DNA of 64,000 nt from Streptomyces rimosus subsp. rimosus (GTDB lineage: Bacteria > Actinomycetota > Actinomycetes > Streptomycetales > Streptomycetaceae), in the NCBI RefSeq assembly GCF_000720725.1, contig NZ_JOCQ01000033.1, positions 1 through 64,000 on the forward strand. Direction: 5' to 3'. The notes beneath the pieces were generated by a model, which ran no database searches, was not told where the DNA came from, and saw nothing but the letters and a program-made list of their open reading frames with translations. Below are positions 59,968 to 64,000 of the stretch, one piece after another; position 1 is the first letter of the stretch, and the number at the start of each line of letters is the position of its first letter. The position numbers and the translations under genes were made by a program.

Positions 59968-60980
59968 GCATCGACCACGCCACCATGGAAGCGCGCTGGA
60001 AGGGCCGCACCGTCCTGGTCACCGGCGCCGAGGGCTTCATCGGCTCCACGCTCGTGGACCAGCTCGTCGGCCACGGCGCGAAGGTCCGCGCCCTCGTCCA
60101 CTACAAGCCGTACGCGGAGAAGGGCCACCTCGCGCGCTACCTGACGCCCGACAGCCCGGTCGAGATGATCGCGGGCGACGTGCGCGACGCCGGCCGGGTC
60201 TCCGACGCGGTGGCCGGCTGCGACACGGTCTTCCACCTCGCGGCCCTGATCGGCATCCCGTACAGCTACGACTCGCCCGGCGCCTACGTCCAGACCAACG
60301 TCGTCGGCACCGAGAACATCGCCGAGGCCTGCCGCCGGCACTCCGTGCGCCGCCTGGTGCACACCTCCACCAGCGAGGTGTACGGCACCGCCCTGACCGC
60401 GCCGATCAGCGAGGACCACTCGCTGCAGCCGCAGTCGCCGTACTCCGCCTCGAAGATCGGCGCGGACATGATGGCGCTCTCCCACTGGCACGCCTTCGAA
60501 CTGCCGGTCACCGTGGTGCGCCCGTTCAACACCTACGGCCCGCGCCAGTCCGCGCGCGCCGTGATCCCCACCATCCTCGCCCAACTGCACTCCGGCTCCC
60601 GGGAGATCCGCCTCGGCTCGCTCGCCCCGACCCGGGACTTCACCTACGTCACCGACACCGCCGCCGGGTTCCTGGCGATGGCCGACTGCGACCGGGCGCT
60701 GGGCGAGGTCGTCAACCTCGGTACGGGGCGCGAGATCTCCATCGGCGACCTGGCGCGGGCCCTGATCGCCGCGTCCGGGCGGGACGCCGAGGTGGTGGTG
60801 GAGGGCTCCCGGCTGCGGCCCGCCGGCAGCGAGGTCCAGCGACTGCTTTCGGACAATTCGCGGGCGCGCGAATGGGCGGGCTGGACGCCCGAAGTGTCCC
60901 TGGAGGAGGGGCTGAAGCGGACGTCCGAGTGGGTGGCGGAGCACGTCCACCTGTTCGCGGCGGACCGGTACCAGGTCTGA
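59964..60980 (+). CDS. LegB-like NAD-dependent sugar-nucleotide 4,6-dehydratase
   Basis: Extended SDR enzyme of 338 aa. NAD-binding GAEGFIG at 21-27, TSTSEVYG at 134-141 and catalytic Tyr160/Lys164 in PYSASKIG. VRPFNTYGPRQSARAVIPTI and LGSLAPTRDF match LegB-type dehydratases from legionaminic acid-like pathways better than RmlB or GalE. Coupled to the murG-like gene. No other sugar pathway genes are nearby, so the product sugar is unknown; GalE-type epimerase remains possible. Confidence 0.88.
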   Translation: MSIDHATMEARWKGRTVLVTGAEGFIGSTLVDQLVGHGAKVRALVHYKPYAEKGHLARYLTPDSPVEMIAGDVRDAGRVSDAVAGCDTVFHLAALIGIPYSYDSPGAYVQTNVVGTENIAEACRRHSVRRLVHTSTSEVYGTALTAPISEDHSLQPQSPYSASKIGADMMALSHWHAFELPVTVVRPFNTYGPRQSARAVIPTILAQLHSGSREIRLGSLAPTRDFTYVTDTAAGFLAMADCDRALGEVVNLGTGREISIGDLARALIAASGRDAEVVVEGSRLRPAGSEVQRLLSDNSRAREWAGWTPEVSLEEGLKRTSEWVAEHVHLFAADRYQV

Positions 60981-60988
60981 ACGGCGGG

Positions 60989-61019
60989 CCGGTACGGGGC
61001 TGGAGGAGCCCCGTACCGG
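60989..61019. terminator. Bidirectional terminator
   Basis: Perfect 13-bp arms CCGGTACGGGGCT (60989-61001) and 61007-61019, loop GGAGG, between the dehydratase and the convergent TetR gene. Confidence 0.85.
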
Positions 61020-61055
61020 GCCCGTACGGCCCGGGGCACGGGCCCCTCCGGAGCG

Positions 61056-61775
61056 CTACGCCCCGGGCGGGCCCGGTTCCGCCGCCGGTGCGTCCGGGCC
61101 CGCCAGCCCGCTCAGACCGGCCAGCAGCAGCGTGCTGAACTGCTGCGCCCACAGCTCGTCCACCGGCTCCGCGCTGACCAGCGCCCGGTGCACGACCGCG
61201 CCCGCGATCACGTCGAAGATCAGGCCCACCGCCCGCCCGGCCGCCGCCGCGCCCTCCTCGCCGGACGGGTCCGGCGGCAGCTCCCCGCGCGCCTGCGCCC
61301 GCTCCCGCCCGAGGATCACCAGCCGCTTCTGCCGCTCGACCACCGCGGAGCGGATGCGCAGCCGCAGCGCCTCGTCGGTGGTGGACTCCGCGACCACCGC
61401 CATCAGCGCCGTCTTGGTCTCCGGACGCGCCAGCAGCGACGCGAACTGCAAAACCACGCCCTCGATGTCCGCTTGGAGACAGCCGCGGTCGGGCAGCTCC
61501 AGCTCGTCGAAGAGGACCGCCACGGCGTCCAGGACCAGCTCGTTCTTGTTGGCCCAGCGGCGGTAGAGGGTCGTCTTGGCCACCCCGGCGCGGGCCGCCA
61601 CATCGCTCATCGTCAGCTTGCCCCAGCCCAGCTCGACCAGTGCGGCGCGGGTCGCGCCGAGGATCGCGCGGTCCGCCTCGGCGCTGCGCGGCCGGCCGGT
61701 ACGGCCCCTGGGGCCCGTACGGCCCTCGGGGGAGCGGGTGCCGGTGAGGGGGCAGCGGTGCATGCGGGCGACCAT
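61056..61775 (-). CDS. TetR-family transcriptional regulator
   Basis: 239 aa. An Arg/Gly-rich start is followed by the helix-turn-helix at about 36-80 (ILGATRAALVELGWGKLTMSDVAARAGVAKTTLYRRWANKNELV). The C-terminal domain contains the usual LRLRIRSAVVERQKRL helices. ATG 61775 or 61763. Divergent from the thioredoxin gene across 349 bp; no obvious structural gene partner. Confidence 0.92.
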   Translation of the reverse strand: MVARMHRCPLTGTRSPEGRTGPRGRTGRPRSAEADRAILGATRAALVELGWGKLTMSDVAARAGVAKTTLYRRWANKNELVLDAVAVLFDELELPDRGCLQADIEGVVLQFASLLARPETKTALMAVVAESTTDEALRLRIRSAVVERQKRLVILGRERAQARGELPPDPSGEEGAAAAGRAVGLIFDVIAGAVVHRALVSAEPVDELWAQQFSTLLLAGLSGLAGPDAPAAEPGPPGA

Positions 61776-62124
61776 ACCGGCCAGTAGGTGCGAACCGGCG
61801 CCCCCTCGTGAGGCAGATCACCCGGACGGTTCGCGGCAGGGGTTGCCGGGCCGGGGCGCCGGACAGTTACGCTACGGGTCGTAGCGAAAGGGTCCGCTCA
61901 CGCGGCGTGCCCCGGACGCGACAACCACAGGCCGCGGGTGGGGACCCGGGGCCGTAAAGCACCATCCGCCGGACCTCCGGGACCGGCGGCGACGCGGCAC
62001 CACCGTCCTGCGCCGGCACACCGGCGGGCCGCACGGACGGGCCCGGGGCCGCGCGTTTTTCGCGCACCGTGAATTTTCGGCACCGCTTTTCGCAACGGTC
62101 CGCGGAAGGGGGGAGGATAGGCCC
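61776..62124. other. 349-bp divergent intergenic region without a gene
   Basis: No credible gene. A small dyad CGCTAC-GGGTC-GTAGCG lies at 61870-61886 and could be an operator. An AT-richer stretch (about 62045-62100) precedes the strong ribosome site GGGGGGAGG of the thioredoxin gene and probably contains its promoter. Confidence 0.6.
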
Positions 62125-63084
62125 ATGCAGCCACGCAACATGTCCATGAGTGGAGTCGTCGACCTCGCCGCGGTGAAGGCGGCCGGGGAAGCCAAGCAGA
62201 AGGCGGAGCAGGCGCGCGCCGAAGCCGCCCGCACGGGCAAGCCGGCCGGCGGTGCCCGGCTGGTGTACGACGTCGACGAGGCGGGGTTCCAGCAGGACAT
62301 CCTCCAGCGCTCCACCGAGGTGCCGGTCGTCATCGACTTCTGGGCCGAGTGGTGCGAGCCGTGCAAGCAGCTCGGCCCGCTGCTGGAGCGGCTGGCGGGG
62401 GAGTACGCCGGCAAGTTCGTGCTGGCCAAGATCGACGTCGACGCCAACCAGGCGCTGTTCCAGCAGTTCGGTGTGCAGGGCATCCCGGCGGTCTTCGCGG
62501 TCGTCGCGGGCCAGCCGATCCCGCTGTTCCAGGGCGCGGCCCCGGAGGCGCAGATCCGCCAGGTGCTGGACCAGCTCGTCCAGGCCGCCGAGCAGCAGTT
62601 CGGGATCGTGGGCGCGCCGGTGGACCCGGCAGCGGCCGAGCCCGCGGACGCTCCCGCGCCGGCCGGTCCGTACGACGCGCTCCTGGAGGCCGCGAACCAG
62701 GCGCTGGACAACGGCGACCTCGCCGGTGCCGTCCAGGCGTACAAGAACGTTCTCGCGGACGACCCGGCCAACCCGGAGGCCAAGCTGGGCCTCGCGCAGG
62801 CCGAACTCCTTAGCCGCGTCCAGGATCTGGACCCGCAGCAGGTGCGCAAGGCGGCGGCCGACGCCCCCGGCGACGTGCAGGCGCAGATCAAGGCCGCCGA
62901 CCTGGACCTGGTCGGCGGGCATGTCGAGGACGCCTTCGGGCGGCTGGTGGACGCCGTCAGGCGCACGGCCGGCGACGACCGCGAGGCCGCGCGGGTGCGG
63001 CTGCTGGAGCTGTTCGAGGTCATCGGCGCCGATGACCCGCGGGTGATTTCGGCGCGTACGGCACTGGCGCGGGTGCTCTTCTGA
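62125..63084 (+). CDS. Tetratricopeptide-repeat thioredoxin (CnoX/YbbN-like)
   Basis: 319 aa. Basic N-terminal stretch, thioredoxin domain (about 48-155) with redox motif WCEPC (Cys77, Cys80), Ala/Pro linker, and C-terminal TPR region (about 190-319) with LLEAANQALDNGDLAGAVQAYKNVLADDPANPEAKLG. Same layout as E. coli CnoX, a holdase linked to protein folding in oxidative stress. GGGGGGAGGAT upstream of ATG. The Cys-Glu-Pro-Cys motif suggests active redox function. Confidence 0.94.
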   Translation: MQPRNMSMSGVVDLAAVKAAGEAKQKAEQARAEAARTGKPAGGARLVYDVDEAGFQQDILQRSTEVPVVIDFWAEWCEPCKQLGPLLERLAGEYAGKFVLAKIDVDANQALFQQFGVQGIPAVFAVVAGQPIPLFQGAAPEAQIRQVLDQLVQAAEQQFGIVGAPVDPAAAEPADAPAPAGPYDALLEAANQALDNGDLAGAVQAYKNVLADDPANPEAKLGLAQAELLSRVQDLDPQQVRKAAADAPGDVQAQIKAADLDLVGGHVEDAFGRLVDAVRRTAGDDREAARVRLLELFEVIGADDPRVISARTALARVLF

Positions 63085-63137
63085 CCTTTCGGCGTTCCGC
63101 CTCCCGTGTCTCCTGAGGCGCGGGGGGCCTCCTGCTC

Positions 63138-63183
63138 AGCAGCGGCCACGTTTTACCAAATCTTGGTAATCGTGGCCGCTGTT
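63138..63183 (+). terminator. Long hairpin after the thioredoxin gene
   Basis: AGCGGCCACG (63141-63150) and TTACCAA (63153-63159) pair with TTGGTAA (63163-63169) and CGTGGCCGCT (63171-63180): 17 perfect pairs in two helices, loop ATC, small bulges. It begins 54 nt after the stop. Confidence 0.75.
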
Positions 63184-63284
63184 ACTTGGAGTAAGAGCAG
63201 TGCCGTGATTCGACGCCTTTTGTCCGTGATTCCCCCATGTCGCATCACGGTTAGCGACAACCCTGGGTGCGCGCTCGATTTCGC

Positions 63285-63344
63285 GCCGTCGCACGCCGGT
63301 TATCTCTCCGTTACTCGCAAGTAACGAACCCCTTGTGCGACGGC
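63285..63344. other. Nested three-helix inverted repeat, structured element
   Basis: GCCGTCGCAC (63285-63294) pairs with GTGCGACGGC (63335-63344); inside it GGTT (63298-63301) with AACC (63327-63330), and CGTTACT (63309-63315) with AGTAACG (63320-63326). All pairs perfect. It could be a folded RNA, or the inner dyad could be a repressor site. Confidence 0.55.
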
Positions 63345-63698
63345 TTCCGATGCACCACGATCGGCCACGCTCGGTCCATTTCCCCCGCCCGGCAACCGGT
63401 CGGCGTCGCGGGGGCGATGGGTCCCCACCGAGTGGCCGGCGGCACCGCCGCCGGTCCTGGACAGGGGGGTTCCTGCCCACCCGGCAGGGCCTGTCCGACA
63501 AGGCCGCGCGAGAGCGGGGCCAGTGGTTGTCGCTCGGGGGTGATCGCCGGTGCTTCGGAACGCGCTACGCCTGTACGCCTTTCGATACGGGCGCTCTCCT
63601 TCCCGAGGACGTAGCACTTCTCCCATCCCAGGTACGGCCGCCGTCTCCCCGAGACCCGGACCGCAACCGGAGATGTACGTCCGAGAAGGAGGAAAGTC

Positions 63699-64000
63699 AT
63701 GGAGTCCCTGGCTCGTGGCGGGACCAGATGGAAGCGGTTCGCGGTCGTCATGGTCCCGAGCGTCGCGGCGACGGCGGCCATCGGTGTCGCCATCGCGCAG
63801 GGCGCGCTGGCCGCGTCGTTCAGCGTGTCCGGCCAGCAGTTCAAGGTGACCGCGTCCGCACTCGACGGTGACGGGTTCGTCCAGTACGGCGCCCTGGACA
63901 AGGGCAAGGACAGCCAGCACCCGGTCGCCGTGGTGGGCATGAACTCCGCGGAGATCACCGACCTGTGCCAGTCGGTCGTCGTGCCGGTGCCGATCTTCGG
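63699..64000 (+). CDS. DUF6230-family protein, 5' part (cut by window end)
   Basis: First 100 residues visible. Basic start, then a hydrophobic segment (FAVVMVPSVAATAAIGVAIAQGALAASF, about 14-41) that could be a signal peptide or anchor, followed by a beta-rich domain of the DUF6230 type often annotated as cholesterol esterase without evidence. GAAGGAGGAAA precedes the ATG by six bases. The gene usually pairs with a DUF6114 membrane protein, which would lie beyond the window. Confidence 0.85.
   Translation, partial: MESLARGGTRWKRFAVVMVPSVAATAAIGVAIAQGALAASFSVSGQQFKVTASALDGDGFVQYGALDKGKDSQHPVAVVGMNSAEITDLCQSVVVPVPIF

Larger units (their letters stand above)
63085..63698. other. 614-bp intergenic region without a gene
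   Basis: No credible coding region. It holds the hairpin at 63138, a small dyad TTACT-TGG-AGTAA (63182-63194), the nested element at 63285, and about 350 bp of leader with no recognised motif before the strong ribosome site of the DUF6230 gene. Confidence 0.65.

Noticed and set aside
63335..63871. Open frame of 178 codons before and over the DUF6230 start
   Set aside because: It is Arg/Gly-rich, overlaps the well-supported DUF6230 start with its strong ribosome site, and has no motif.

Overview
The window is about 70% GC with the codon bias and gene order of a Streptomyces chromosome core. From remembered gene order it matches the S. coelicolor block from about SCO5364 to SCO5420, which contains atpIBEFHAGDC, nucS, filP-scy, mce and icmA. 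It is mainly conserved core DNA with some strain-variable inserts. All gene names come from reading the translated sequence; no database search was run.

Layout. 0-3 kb: a divergent serine hydroxymethyltransferase and a WecA/MraY-family polyprenyl-phosphate sugar-1-phosphate transferase. 3.2-11.1 kb: the complete nine-gene F1Fo ATP synthase operon, closed by a 22-bp-arm hairpin. 11.2-21.3 kb: a DUF2550 membrane protein, a secreted GH18 chitinase with CBM2 and two FnIII modules, a NarL-type two-component system, a PduO-type cobalamin adenosyltransferase, a drug-type ABC exporter with a divergent TetR regulator, 3-hydroxybutyryl-CoA dehydrogenase and a STAS protein. 21.6-27.2 kb: a membrane-anchored STAND-like ATPase, the mismatch endonuclease NucS, an SCO5389-family protein, a luciferase-like monooxygenase and a small zinc-ribbon-like protein. 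27.2-31.9 kb: two tandem paralogous ABC ATPase/permease pairs with unusual low-complexity tails. 32.1-37.4 kb: the cytoskeletal coiled-coil proteins FilP and Scy (polar growth). 37.6-40.5 kb: methylmalonyl-CoA epimerase, acetyl-CoA acetyltransferase and MeaB. 40.7-51.6 kb: a putative metalloprotease under a MerR-type promoter, PepSY protein plus OmpR-type two-component system, MarR regulators, an AIM24 trio, two DUF3817 proteins, a thiamine-binding-type protein, an ArsR-type regulator and an MFS exporter. 51.7-56.4 kb: isobutyryl-CoA mutase large subunit, fused SecDF and a small exported protein. 56.5-61 kb: an MprAB-like two-component system divergent from a second MurG-like glycosyltransferase overlapping a LegB-like sugar-nucleotide dehydratase. 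61-64 kb: TetR, a tetratricopeptide thioredoxin, and the start of a DUF6230 protein that runs off the window.

How genes work together. Mce, IcmA, MeaB, the PduO adenosyltransferase, the thiolase and the hydroxybutyryl-CoA dehydrogenase all belong to B12-dependent acyl-CoA metabolism that supplies methylmalonyl-CoA and related units. Scy and FilP organise tip growth. Several envelope functions (WecA-like enzyme, MurG paralogue with LegB-like enzyme, SecDF, exporters, sensor kinases) sit nearby. Many intergenic regions hold clear perfect-arm hairpins (terminators) and dyads or 10-11-bp direct repeats that look like operators. At least five genes have a -10-like hexamer 6-8 nt before the start codon, which suggests leaderless transcripts.
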